From Ruminococcus sp. (GTDB lineage Bacteria > Bacillota > Clostridia > Oscillospirales > Acutalibacteraceae): a stretch of 64,000 nucleotides of DNA. The translations under genes and the position numbers were made by a program. The notes beneath the pieces are model-generated. The model was not told where the DNA came from and did not search any database. It saw only the letters and a list, made by a program, of their open reading frames with translations. This document shows positions 41,307-49,170 of the stretch, one piece after another (positions within the stretch are counted from its first letter, which is position 1; each line of letters opens with the position of its first letter). Where the stretch lies: NCBI GenBank assembly GCA_004558485.1, contig SFCS01000001.1:1-64000 (forward strand), written 5' to 3'.

Positions 41307-42119
41307 GTGAAAAAAGAAAAGCCCGCGCGTCAGAAGCGCGTTGTCTGGAAGGAACTGCAGGAACAGATCCGAGAGCATAAGGTGACCTTCGCCGTGTATC
41401 TCATTCTGCGCGGCATCGTCATCGCCGCCATGCTGCTGTCGCTCGTGCGCCTGGACTATGAAAATCTGTTCTATTGCACCCTGTCGCTCATTTTGTTTTT
41501 AGTACCCGCGTTTGTGGAGCGTAATCTCGGCATCCGTCTGCCGTCCACGATGGAGGTCATCATCCTGCTGTTCATTTTTGCGGCGGAGATCCTCGGCGAA
41601 ATGAGCAGCTTTTATGTCAAATATGCCTTTTGGGACACCATGTTGCACACCTTGAACGGTTTTCTCTGCGCCGCCGTCGGGTTCTCGCTCGTGGACATCC
41701 TCAACCGCAACAAAAAGGTGCGCTTTAATCTGTCGCCGCTTTTTCTCGCCATCGTCGCTTTCTGCTTTTCCATGACGGTCGGCGTGCTGTGGGAGTTTTT
41801 TGAGTGCGGCGCGGATCTGCTGTTGCACACCGATATGCAAAAGGACACCGTCCTGCACAGCATCTCCAGTGTGGCGCTCGACCCCACCAAGAGCAACACG
41901 CCCGTGCACATCAACGACATCACCTCCGTGACGGTGAACGGTGCGGCACTGCCGGTGGACGGTTATCTCGACATCGGACTGCATGATACCATGAAGGATC
42001 TGTTCGTCAACTTCATCGGTGCGGTGGTGTTCAGCGTGATCGGCTTTTTTTATGTGAAGGGGCGCGCCCGCTTCGCGAGGCAGTTCATCCCGACCGTGAA
42101 GGAGGACGGGAAGGAATAA
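41307..42119 (+). CDS. Multi-pass membrane protein, unassigned family
   Basis: A 270-residue protein with about six hydrophobic helices and a polar external or internal loop of some 60 residues (about 180-240). The segment FWDTMLHTLNGFLCAAVGFS places charged and polar residues in a membrane region, and VLWEFFECGADLLL follows; such W-D/H and W-E-F motifs recall DUF2238/YjdF-like proteins, but I am not certain. Function unknown. GTG 41307 is nine bases from GAGAGGGG; a GTG at 41298 is directly on it. Own promoter. Confidence 0.75.
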   Translation: MKKEKPARQKRVVWKELQEQIREHKVTFAVYLILRGIVIAAMLLSLVRLDYENLFYCTLSLILFLVPAFVERNLGIRLPSTMEVIILLFIFAAEILGEMSSFYVKYAFWDTMLHTLNGFLCAAVGFSLVDILNRNKKVRFNLSPLFLAIVAFCFSMTVGVLWEFFECGADLLLHTDMQKDTVLHSISSVALDPTKSNTPVHINDITSVTVNGAALPVDGYLDIGLHDTMKDLFVNFIGAVVFSVIGFFYVKGRARFARQFIPTVKEDGKE

Positions 42120-42125
42120 GGTTCT

Positions 42126-42158
42126 TGACACCGCAGTCGGTCGACTGCGGTGTTTGTA
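42126..42158 (+). terminator. Terminator-like hairpin after the membrane-protein gene
   Basis: ACACCGCAGTC-GGTC-GACTGCGGTGT, 11 bp, followed by a short TTTGTAT tail. Confidence 0.55.
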
Positions 42159-42273
42159 TATACTCGCTATTATCCAAAAAATACAAGTTTTTCGGCATTG
42201 CCATTTTGGGGCGTGTGTGATACGCTTTGAGTACAAAATCAGGTTGCGGGCGGAGAGATTGAAGTTTCTGAAC

Positions 42274-43101
42274 ATGAACGGCGGGCGGCTGCCGACTATC
42301 ACGCTCATCGGCAAGGATGCCGCAGAGCACCCCCACAAAAATATCCGGCGCGTCAGCGAGGATCATATCTTTTATCTCATCACAAAAGGCGAGATGTTCT
42401 TTTGCGAGAACGGCAAGGAATACCGCCTGCAAAAGGGCGACTGCTTTTTCTTTGAGCCGGGCAAGCTGCATTTCGGCACGCGGGACACCTGCTATAATCT
42501 GCTGTTCATCCATTTTGCCGACGCGCCTGCGGGATTTGCGCTGCCGGCGGAGGATGCCGATGACACCGACCGCAGGATACCGCTCCCGAAACAGCTTACC
42601 CTGTCGGAGGACGCCTATAACGAGGTGTGTTTCCTGACGGAACAGGCGATCCACAGTCGGAAGGTGCAGGCGGCGTGCGCGGATACGCTGTGCGCCCTGC
42701 GGGTTTTGGAGGCGTTTGTCGCTGTCTGCCGCGACTATAGGAGCCGGGGCGTGAGAGGGCGCGGTCGCGGGGCGTCGGGTATGCAGCGGGTAGGTGAGGT
42801 CATGGCATATCTCGGCGAGAACTTCCGCCGTCGGCTCACGGGTGAGATTATCGAAAAAGAGCTTTCCTACAATTTCGACTATCTCAATCAGCAATTTCGG
42901 CAGCACATGCACATGTCCATTTTCAGGATGCTCGAAAAGCTCCGCATGGACGAGGCGAAGATCCTTTTGCAGACAACGACAGACTCTGTCGGCAAAATCT
43001 CTGATGCGGTGGGATACGGCGATGCGGCATACTTTTCAAGGTGCTTCAAAGAGCACACGGGCGACACCCCTCTCGAATACCGAAAAAAGCAGATCGAATG
43101 A
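42274..43101 (+). CDS. AraC-family regulator upstream of a MATE exporter
   Basis: About 275 residues. The N-terminal cupin domain (ITKGEMFFCENGKEYRLQKG, then FFFEPGKLHFGTRD) is joined through an Arg/Gly-rich linker (RSRGVRGRGRGASG) to two C-terminal helix-turn-helix motifs with YGDAAYFSRCFKEHTG. Start uncertain: GGAGAG at 42252 is 16 bases from ATG 42274 and 10 from an in-frame CTG. A weak TTGCCA-N17-TACGCT promoter lies at 42198-42226. It overlaps the frame of the MATE gene and probably controls it. Confidence 0.85.
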   Translation: MNGGRLPTITLIGKDAAEHPHKNIRRVSEDHIFYLITKGEMFFCENGKEYRLQKGDCFFFEPGKLHFGTRDTCYNLLFIHFADAPAGFALPAEDADDTDRRIPLPKQLTLSEDAYNEVCFLTEQAIHSRKVQAACADTLCALRVLEAFVAVCRDYRSRGVRGRGRGASGMQRVGEVMAYLGENFRRRLTGEIIEKELSYNFDYLNQQFRQHMHMSIFRMLEKLRMDEAKILLQTTTDSVGKISDAVGYGDAAYFSRCFKEHTGDTPLEYRKKQIE

Positions 43102-43147
43102 GCGGCTCTCGCTCCTCACCTATGCGGCGGGGAACGACAGGCTCCAT

Positions 43148-44458
43148 GTGCTCCTCTTGGCGCTGCCGATGCTGTTTGAGACGGTTTTCAATAACCTCAT
43201 CAGCACCGTCAACACCACCGTTCTCAGCGGCTATTCCGAGACGGGCGTCGCGGCGACCGGCTCGGTCGGCACTGTCATCAATATGTTGATTTTGGCGTTC
43301 ACGGCGCTGTCCGTCGGCGCGTCGATCGCCATCAGCAACTATCTCGGCGCAAAGGAATGGAAAACGGCGAGAGAGCTTGTGTTTGTCGGCGTGGTTCTTT
43401 GCATCGGCATCGGCGCGCTTCTCTCGATCGTCTGTTTTTTTGCCGCAGGCGGCATCGTCTCGCTCCTTCATCTGGAGGGCGAGGTTTATGTGCTGGCAGT
43501 GGCATATTTCAAAATACGGGTGGCGGCGCTCATCATCGCGGCGCTGCAATCCGTGCTGTTGGCAGTCCTCCGGTGCTATGGGTATACGCGCCACACGGTG
43601 TATGCGGGCGTGCTGCAAAGCGTCGTGAACACGGGGCTTTCTATACTCGCCGTGGCATTTCCGACGACGACGGTCGCGGTCGTGCAGAAGATCGCGCTTG
43701 CCGCCGTCTGCGGTCAGCTTTGCGGGCTGCTTTTGACGCTGTTTTTCTGCAAACGGCTGAACATCCGCGCCTGCCGCGTGCAGAGTGCGCATGCTTTTCG
43801 GATGCTGACGGCGACCGTTCTGCGCCTCGGCGTTCCGGCGGCGCTCTCCGGCGGATCGTATACCTTTTCGCAGGTGATGCGCAGCTCCATGGCGCCGCTC
43901 ATCAGCCTTGCGGCGGTCTCCGCGACGGTCTATTATAACAACATTCTCTGCTATGCCTATATCATCAGCTACAGCCTCGGCAGCGCCAACTCCATCTTCA
44001 CCGGCAGGCTTTGCGGCGCGGGGGAATTTGACCACGCTGAAAGGGTGAACCGCCTGCTCGTGAAATGCACCGCAGTCGCCAATTTCCTTCTTTCTCTCCT
44101 TTTGTTCCTCTTTCGCCGACCGCTTCTTAGCATCTACACCGACAACCCGCAAATTTTCGCATGGGCGACGGCGGTCTTTGCCATCGACTTTGTCGCGGAG
44201 GGGGCGCGGGCGGTCAGCCACATCTATGAATATTCCCTGCGCGGCGCGGGCGATGTCCGCTGTATGATGATCGCGATGATCGTTTCGGGCTGGCTGTGCG
44301 GCGTCGGCGGCGCGTATTTTTTCGGCATCAGGCTGCAAATGGGCGTTGCGGGCTTTTTCCTCGCGACGGCGCTCGACGAGGTGTGCCGCGCAGTGCTTTC
44401 CGTTTGGCGCTGGCGCACCGGCAAATGGAAAACGATCTTTGCGGCAAAAGCTGCATAA
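43148..44458 (+). CDS. MATE-family multidrug/metabolite exporter
   Basis: A roughly 436-residue, 12-helix antiporter of the MATE/NorM-DinF type, beginning in the first helix with LLLALPMLFETVFNNLISTVNT... type sequence and VLSGYSETGVAA after it. Function would be cation- or proton-driven export; the substrate is unknown. The frame is open well into the preceding araC gene and has no ATG near the junction. GTG 43148 gives a family-typical length; an ATG at 43022 inside araC is the alternative. A Met codon at 43098 that overlaps the araC stop is in the wrong frame. Confidence 0.87.
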   Translation: MLLLALPMLFETVFNNLISTVNTTVLSGYSETGVAATGSVGTVINMLILAFTALSVGASIAISNYLGAKEWKTARELVFVGVVLCIGIGALLSIVCFFAAGGIVSLLHLEGEVYVLAVAYFKIRVAALIIAALQSVLLAVLRCYGYTRHTVYAGVLQSVVNTGLSILAVAFPTTTVAVVQKIALAAVCGQLCGLLLTLFFCKRLNIRACRVQSAHAFRMLTATVLRLGVPAALSGGSYTFSQVMRSSMAPLISLAAVSATVYYNNILCYAYIISYSLGSANSIFTGRLCGAGEFDHAERVNRLLVKCTAVANFLLSLLLFLFRRPLLSIYTDNPQIFAWATAVFAIDFVAEGARAVSHIYEYSLRGAGDVRCMMIAMIVSGWLCGVGGAYFFGIRLQMGVAGFFLATALDEVCRAVLSVWRWRTGKWKTIFAAKAA

Positions 44459-44500
44459 AAAATCCGGACACATGGCCTGTGTCCGGATTTTTCTTTGTGC
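44459..44500. terminator. Bidirectional terminator between MATE and rhaB
   Basis: AATCCGGACAC-ATGGCCT-GTGTCCGGATT with AAAAA before and TTTTCTTT after. Confidence 0.9.
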
Positions 44501-44502
44501 TT

Positions 44503-45900
44503 TTACGGTTCAAAAACGGTGATGGGGAAGGCGGCCTTGACGCTGCGGCGCGCCGCCGCGAGGTCGGGGAGCGCGCCCGCTGCAATCATCTGCGTCAGCA
44601 GATTGCCGAGTGCCGTCGCCTCAGTCGGGCCGGCAAAGACGGGCTTACCCGTCGCCTTGGCGGTCAGCGCGTTTAAGTATTCATCCTTGCTGCCGCCTCC
44701 GACAATGTGGATGGCGTCATAGGTGACGCCGGTGAGCGTTTCGAGCTCTTTGACGGCATCGCGGTAGCACAGGGCAAGGCTGTTATAAATGACCGCACCG
44801 ATCTCGCCGACCGTTTCGGGCACTGCCTGCCCCGTGCGGCGGCAGGCGTCCTTGATGGCGTCGATCATGGAGTCGGGCGCCAAAAAGGCGGCGTCCTGAC
44901 AGTCGACGACCGACGCAATGTCCGTCTGCTTCGCGGCATCGCAGATCTCGGCAAACGAGAAGCGTTTGTCCCATTCGCGCCGCACCGACTGCATCATCCA
45001 AAGTCCCATGATGTTTTTCAGAATGCGATAGCGGTATTCATACCCGCCCTCGTTTGTGAAATTCGCCGCGCGGGCGGCTTCGCCCGTGAGCGGAGTTTTG
45101 CTTTCCGTGCCGAGCAGCGACCATGTGCCGGAGCTGATATACAGCGGGTGCGTCGAGGTCATCGGCACTGCCGCCACAGCGGAGGCGGTGTCATGCGTCG
45201 GGGGGAGAATGACATCGGTGTCAAAGCCGACCTTTTTCCGAATGTCCGGCAGCAGTCTGCCGACCTTTGTTCCCGGCGGCACGAGCTTGCCGAACAGCCG
45301 CCGCGGATAGCCGAGGCGGTCAATAAGCTCAAAGTCCCATGTCTTGGTTTCAAGGTTTATGAGCTGTCCCGTCGTTGCGACCGTGTATTCACTGATCGCC
45401 TCGCCGCTCAAAAGATAGGTGAGATATTCCGGCACAAACAGCAGCCGTGCCGCGCTTTCAAGCTGCTCGGGGTGCTCCTTTTTCAGGCTCATGAGCTGAT
45501 AGACGGTGTTGAAAAGCTGTTTTTGGATGCCGGTGCGGGCGTACAGCTCCGCGGGCGGAATGATCGCCTCCACCGCCTTGTCCATGCCCGCCGTGCGCCC
45601 GTCGCGGTAGCCGACGGCGTCGCCGATGCGCGCACCGTTTTCATCGAGCAGCACGAAGTCCACGCCCCAGGTATCGATGCCGACCGACTGCGGCACGGTG
45701 CCGCGGTCGGCGCAGACCTTCATACCCGCGAGAATTTCCGAAAAAAGCCCGTCGATGTCCCAGCAAAGATGCCCGTTTTTCTTGTGCAGTCCGTTTTCAA
45801 AACGGTAGATCTCCTCCAAGATCGGCTTGCCGTCCTCCAAATGTGCCAGAATGTGTCTGCCGCTGGAGGCGCCGATGTCGATCGCCAAAAAGTACTGCAT
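44503..45900 (-). CDS. rhaB: Rhamnulokinase
   Basis: A 465-residue FGGY-type sugar kinase that phosphorylates L-rhamnulose. The N-terminal ATPase loop AIDIGASSGRHI, the substrate-side GIDTWGVDFVLLDE (about 73-86) and the C-terminal IHIVGGGSKDEYLNALTA are characteristic of RhaB. It is the third gene of the rhaA-rhaD-rhaB transcript, 12 bases after rhaD. No signal or membrane part. Product goes to RhaD. Confidence 0.95.
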   Translation of the reverse strand: MQYFLAIDIGASSGRHILAHLEDGKPILEEIYRFENGLHKKNGHLCWDIDGLFSEILAGMKVCADRGTVPQSVGIDTWGVDFVLLDENGARIGDAVGYRDGRTAGMDKAVEAIIPPAELYARTGIQKQLFNTVYQLMSLKKEHPEQLESAARLLFVPEYLTYLLSGEAISEYTVATTGQLINLETKTWDFELIDRLGYPRRLFGKLVPPGTKVGRLLPDIRKKVGFDTDVILPPTHDTASAVAAVPMTSTHPLYISSGTWSLLGTESKTPLTGEAARAANFTNEGGYEYRYRILKNIMGLWMMQSVRREWDKRFSFAEICDAAKQTDIASVVDCQDAAFLAPDSMIDAIKDACRRTGQAVPETVGEIGAVIYNSLALCYRDAVKELETLTGVTYDAIHIVGGGSKDEYLNALTAKATGKPVFAGPTEATALGNLLTQMIAAGALPDLAAARRSVKAAFPITVFEP

Positions 45901-45912
45901 AGCCGCACTCCT

Positions 45913-46734
45913 TTATTGCAGGAATTTTTCCGGCAGCGTGACATGGAAATCTTTTGCCAGCGCGCGGAAATCGTCCGCCGAAATGGTTTGCCGCTTGTGA
46001 TCGGTCATGCTTCTGACCTTGACGAGAATCTCCGCCGCCTTTTCGACGGTGTGCATCAGACCGAAGGTCAGATCAAAGTCCTCACCGCAGCAGAACATGC
46101 CGTGATGCGCCCAGATCGCCACATCGTATTCCTTCATGAGCTTGCTGGTGGCGACGGCGATGTCTCTGCCGCCGGGCACCATCCACGGTACAACGCCGAT
46201 GCCGGAGGGGAACACCACCGGACACTCGGTCGCCATCTCCCACAGCTCGCGCGTGAACGCCTCGTCGGTGAGCGGCAGAACAAAGGTCAGGGCGATGGTG
46301 TTGGCGGGGTGCGCGTGATAAATGACGCGGTATTTGCCGCCGGAGCGCGCTTTTGTGACCTCATGGTTCATGAGGTGGGACGGCAGCTCGCTCGTCGGGC
46401 GCGCACCGTTTTGAAGTCCCCAAACAATGCGGAAATTCTCGCCCTTTTCATCAAGCTCGACGATACCGATGTTTGCCGCGGGATCGAGAATGACATTGCG
46501 GAAATATTTGCCGCTGCCGGTCACAAGGAAATACTCCCCGGCAAGGTCGGGCACGGTCGTCCCGATCGGCGTCCACGGGCGGTCGGTTTTCAGCTGATCC
46601 TTTACCTCGTCAAGCTCTGCGGGCGCAATGCGATAGGAAAGATTGCCGCCGTTGCGCTCGTGCCAGCCCTGCTCCCAACCGTCGTTTGCCATGCGGATAA
46701 AGCCTTTAACAAAAGCTGCCTCTGTTACCTTCAT
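45913..46734 (-). CDS. rhaD: Rhamnulose-1-phosphate aldolase
   Basis: A 273-residue class II, zinc-dependent aldolase splitting rhamnulose-1-phosphate into dihydroxyacetone phosphate and lactaldehyde. The zinc ligands are in YHAHPANT and the distal WAHHGMF; ERNGGNLSYRI near the start and VTGSGKYFRN form the phosphate site. It begins six bases after the rhaA stop and sits between the isomerase and the kinase genes, so all three steps are in one message. No lactaldehyde reductase is nearby. Confidence 0.95.
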   Translation of the reverse strand: MKVTEAAFVKGFIRMANDGWEQGWHERNGGNLSYRIAPAELDEVKDQLKTDRPWTPIGTTVPDLAGEYFLVTGSGKYFRNVILDPAANIGIVELDEKGENFRIVWGLQNGARPTSELPSHLMNHEVTKARSGGKYRVIYHAHPANTIALTFVLPLTDEAFTRELWEMATECPVVFPSGIGVVPWMVPGGRDIAVATSKLMKEYDVAIWAHHGMFCCGEDFDLTFGLMHTVEKAAEILVKVRSMTDHKRQTISADDFRALAKDFHVTLPEKFLQ

Positions 46735-46740
46735 CGTTCA

Positions 46741-47982
46741 TTATCCTCTCTTTGCCAAAACATCTTTTTCGTATGCTTTCACCGTGTCGAACCACTTCTC
46801 CGTCGGCTCGACGCCGCTGCGGCGGCAGAATTCCGCCCAAACCTCGCCCAACGGATAGGTCTTCAGCTCCTCCTGCTTCACCATGAGCGTCGTGAACTGC
46901 TCGCTGTCCTGCAAAGCCTTCAGGGTGTCCCACGGCGTGAGCAGCGCCGCCAGCAGTGCTTTCTGCCAGTTGCGCATGCCGACCACCCAGGCGGCGATGC
47001 GGTTGATGGAGGCGTCGAAATAGTCAAGCGCCATCACCACGCGGTCGAGCGCGTCACAGCGCACGATCTCCTTGGCGATCTCTTTGGTCTCGTCGTCAAA
47101 CAGCACGACATGATCCGAGTCCCAACGCACGGGGCGGGTGATGTGCAGCGCGATTTTATCGTTGAACAGCAGCATCGAGGGGATCTTGTCCGACACCTTT
47201 TCGGTGGGGTGATAGTGCCCGTTGTCCATGAGGCACATGACATGGTTGCGGGCGCAATAGTTCATGTAAAACTCGGAAGAACCGACTGTGTAGGATTCCA
47301 GTCCGATGCCGAACACCTTGGACTCCATGGTGACATACACCCGCTCGCGGTCATACGGCTCGGCGAGAATTTCGTCCAGCGATTTTTTCAGCCGTGCGCG
47401 CGGCGCCAGCCGATCGGCGGGCACATCCTTGAGTCCGTCGGGGATCCAGATGTTGAGCGTGCAGAAGGTGTCAAGCTCGCGGGCAAAATACTCCGCAATG
47501 TGCAGGCAGCACTTGGCATGCCGCACCCAGAAAGCGCGGATGTCCTCGTCGGCGCTGGCAAGTGTCATACCTGCCGCCTTCGGATGGGAGAAGAAGGTGG
47601 GGTTGAAGTCGATGCCGAGTCCTCTCTCCTTGGCAAACGCCACCCATTTTGCAAAATGCCGCGGCAAAAGCGCGTCTCTGTCCGCCCACTCGCCGTTTTC
47701 AAACACAGCGTAGCTGGCGTGCAGGTTGATGCGGTGCTTGCCGGGGATGAGGGACAGCGCCTTGTCCATGTCCGCCATCAGCTCGTCCGGCGTTGTCGCC
47801 TTGCCGGGATAGTTGCCGGTTGCCTGGATGCCGCCGGAAAGCGCGCCCTTGCGGTCAAAGCCGCCGACATCGTCTCCCTGCCAGCAGTGCATGGAGATTG
47901 CCACCTTTTGCAGCTTTTCAATGGCAGCCTCGGTGTCGATACCGAGCGCTTTATAGGCTTCTTTTGCTTCGATGTAGCTCAT
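46741..47982 (-). CDS. rhaA: L-rhamnose isomerase
   Basis: A 413-residue metal-dependent isomerase turning L-rhamnose into L-rhamnulose. Family segments are ISMHCWQGDDVGGFD (30-44), NFNPTFFSHP-type DFNPTFFSHPKA and MDNGHYHPTE with metal-binding residues. AGGGAGG at 47990-47996 fixes ATG 47982; the much longer open reading frame upstream is a run-on through the regulator gene and rejected. First gene of the rha operon. The ribosome site forms one arm of a 13-bp inverted repeat with a sequence in the promoter. Confidence 0.95.
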   Translation of the reverse strand: MSYIEAKEAYKALGIDTEAAIEKLQKVAISMHCWQGDDVGGFDRKGALSGGIQATGNYPGKATTPDELMADMDKALSLIPGKHRINLHASYAVFENGEWADRDALLPRHFAKWVAFAKERGLGIDFNPTFFSHPKAAGMTLASADEDIRAFWVRHAKCCLHIAEYFARELDTFCTLNIWIPDGLKDVPADRLAPRARLKKSLDEILAEPYDRERVYVTMESKVFGIGLESYTVGSSEFYMNYCARNHVMCLMDNGHYHPTEKVSDKIPSMLLFNDKIALHITRPVRWDSDHVVLFDDETKEIAKEIVRCDALDRVVMALDYFDASINRIAAWVVGMRNWQKALLAALLTPWDTLKALQDSEQFTTLMVKQEELKTYPLGEVWAEFCRRSGVEPTEKWFDTVKAYEKDVLAKRG

Positions 47983-47988
47983 AAAAAT

Positions 47989-48037
47989 AACCTCCCTTTC
48001 GCTGTTACTGTCAGTATACCAAGACGAAAGGGAGGTT
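47989..48037. repeat. 13-bp perfect inverted repeat bracketing the rhaA -10 element
   Basis: AACCTCCCTTTCG (47989-48001) and CGAAAGGGAGGTT (48025-48037) are exact reverse complements separated by 23 bases. The first arm holds the rhaA ribosome site, the second lies in the promoter spacer beside the -35. The -10 is in the loop. It may be an operator for the nearby AraC regulator. Confidence 0.7.
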
Positions 48038-48041
48038 GCAA
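48013..48041 (-). promoter_or_regulatory. Sigma-A promoter of rhaADB
   Basis: Minus strand TTGCAA (48041-48036), 17 bases, TATACT (48018-48013). Confidence 0.75.
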
Positions 48042-48067
48042 GGTCGGCATTGGGCAAAAAAGCGTCC

Positions 48068-49033
48068 TTATTCGACATGACCGCGGCGGTAGGCGGCGGG
48101 GGATATGCCGTATTTTTCCTTGAAAATGCGGTGGAAATAGCTCGTGTTTTCATAGCCCACCGCCACGATGATGTCCGCCACGGAACGGTCGGTATCGACA
48201 AGCAGCGCCGCCGCCCGCTGCAGGCGCTTTTCCTGCAAAAGCGCCTTGAAGGTGCAGCCGAAGTGGCGGGTGATCTGCTTTGAGAGCGTGCCCGCCTCCT
48301 GTTCCATGTCGGCGGCAAGCACTGTGAGGGAGGCGTCGCGATAGTGCTCCTCGATATACCGCAAGACGGCGGCGGAGAAGCGGTGCTGTGCGCTGTCCGC
48401 TCCCTGCAGGCGATCCATGTGGTTGGCAAGCTGCACCATGAGCAGCCCCATCGTGCTCTGACGGATGCGGCGGCGGTTGGGCTCTTCGTGCAGGATCGTC
48501 CAGATGAGGTTTTCGAGCAGGTTCTGAATGGGCAGGATGTCCGCCACGGCGAAATGCAAAAACTGCGCGTCCTTTTGCGTCGGCGAGAGACAGTCCGCCA
48601 AAAAGTCCACAAGGCGGTTTTGCTCCATGCCGAGCATCTCCATGGTGCGGTCGAAAAACGCGGGGAGAATGATGAAGTTGATGGCGATGTCCTTTTCGCC
48701 CGCGGGCAGCACCTCCTGCACGGCGCTCGGGGACAACAGCAGCACCTCGCCCGTGTGCAGCGTGATCGGCGTGCCGTTGACGATGTGCTGCGTTTGCCCC
48801 GTGTACATATACACCATCTCGATATAGTTGTGCGTGTGCGGCGGGAAATGCACAAAGCGGGTGTGCGGGCGGATGCGCATGAGCCTGCCGCTTTGCAGCA
48901 GCCGACGGGCATCGATGCGAAAATCCTCTTTTGTTGCGCCGTAGGCGGCATAATCCAGCATCTGCGGGCTTTCGAGCAGCGCTTTCTCCTCTGCGGTGAT
49001 GACCGAAAGCTGCCGCAAAAGTGCCTCGTCCAT
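48068..49033 (-). CDS. AraC-family regulator, probably of rhamnose use
   Basis: A 321-residue regulator. The N-terminal half has a cupin sensor (FVHFPPHTHNYIEMVYMYTG, about 61-80) like RhaR/RhaS and AraC, and the C-terminal 100 residues contain two helix-turn-helix motifs ending VGYENTSYFHRIFKEKYG. AAAGGACGGTGAG precedes the ATG. It sits directly upstream of rhaA on the same strand with its own promoter, so control of rhaADB is likely; the GH2 gene is divergent from it and may be a second target. Confidence 0.9.
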   Translation of the reverse strand: MDEALLRQLSVITAEEKALLESPQMLDYAAYGATKEDFRIDARRLLQSGRLMRIRPHTRFVHFPPHTHNYIEMVYMYTGQTQHIVNGTPITLHTGEVLLLSPSAVQEVLPAGEKDIAINFIILPAFFDRTMEMLGMEQNRLVDFLADCLSPTQKDAQFLHFAVADILPIQNLLENLIWTILHEEPNRRRIRQSTMGLLMVQLANHMDRLQGADSAQHRFSAAVLRYIEEHYRDASLTVLAADMEQEAGTLSKQITRHFGCTFKALLQEKRLQRAAALLVDTDRSVADIIVAVGYENTSYFHRIFKEKYGISPAAYRRGHVE

Positions 49034-49056
49034 GTGCTCACCGTCCTTTCAAGGGC

Positions 49057-49085
49057 AGTATACCACACCCTGCTTTTTTGTTCAA
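49057..49085 (-). promoter_or_regulatory. Promoter of the rha-linked araC-type gene
   Basis: Minus strand TTGAAC (49085-49080), 17 bases, TATACT (49062-49057). Confidence 0.7.
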
Positions 49086-49170
49086 CATTTTTCCCGTAAT
49101 GTGCATCATTTTTCCATTCCGTGCGCGGTGCGGTTCTGTTATATTGGTGTCAGAAAGGGAGGGGATTCTT

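Noticed and set aside
42120..42160. TTGACA at 42125 read as a -35 for the AraC gene
   Set aside because: There is no -10 at 16-18 bases; it is part of a terminator-like palindrome. The TTGCCA-N17-TACGCT further on fits better.
44707..48123. An 1138-codon open frame on the plus strand opposite rhaB-rhaD-rhaA
   Set aside because: It is a shadow of three well-supported rhamnose genes, with no family resemblance and no ribosome site.
47983..49068. Extension of the rhaA frame to 775 codons
   Set aside because: It runs through the promoter and across the araC-type gene on the same strand in another frame. The isomerase begins at the ATG with AGGGAGG at 47982.
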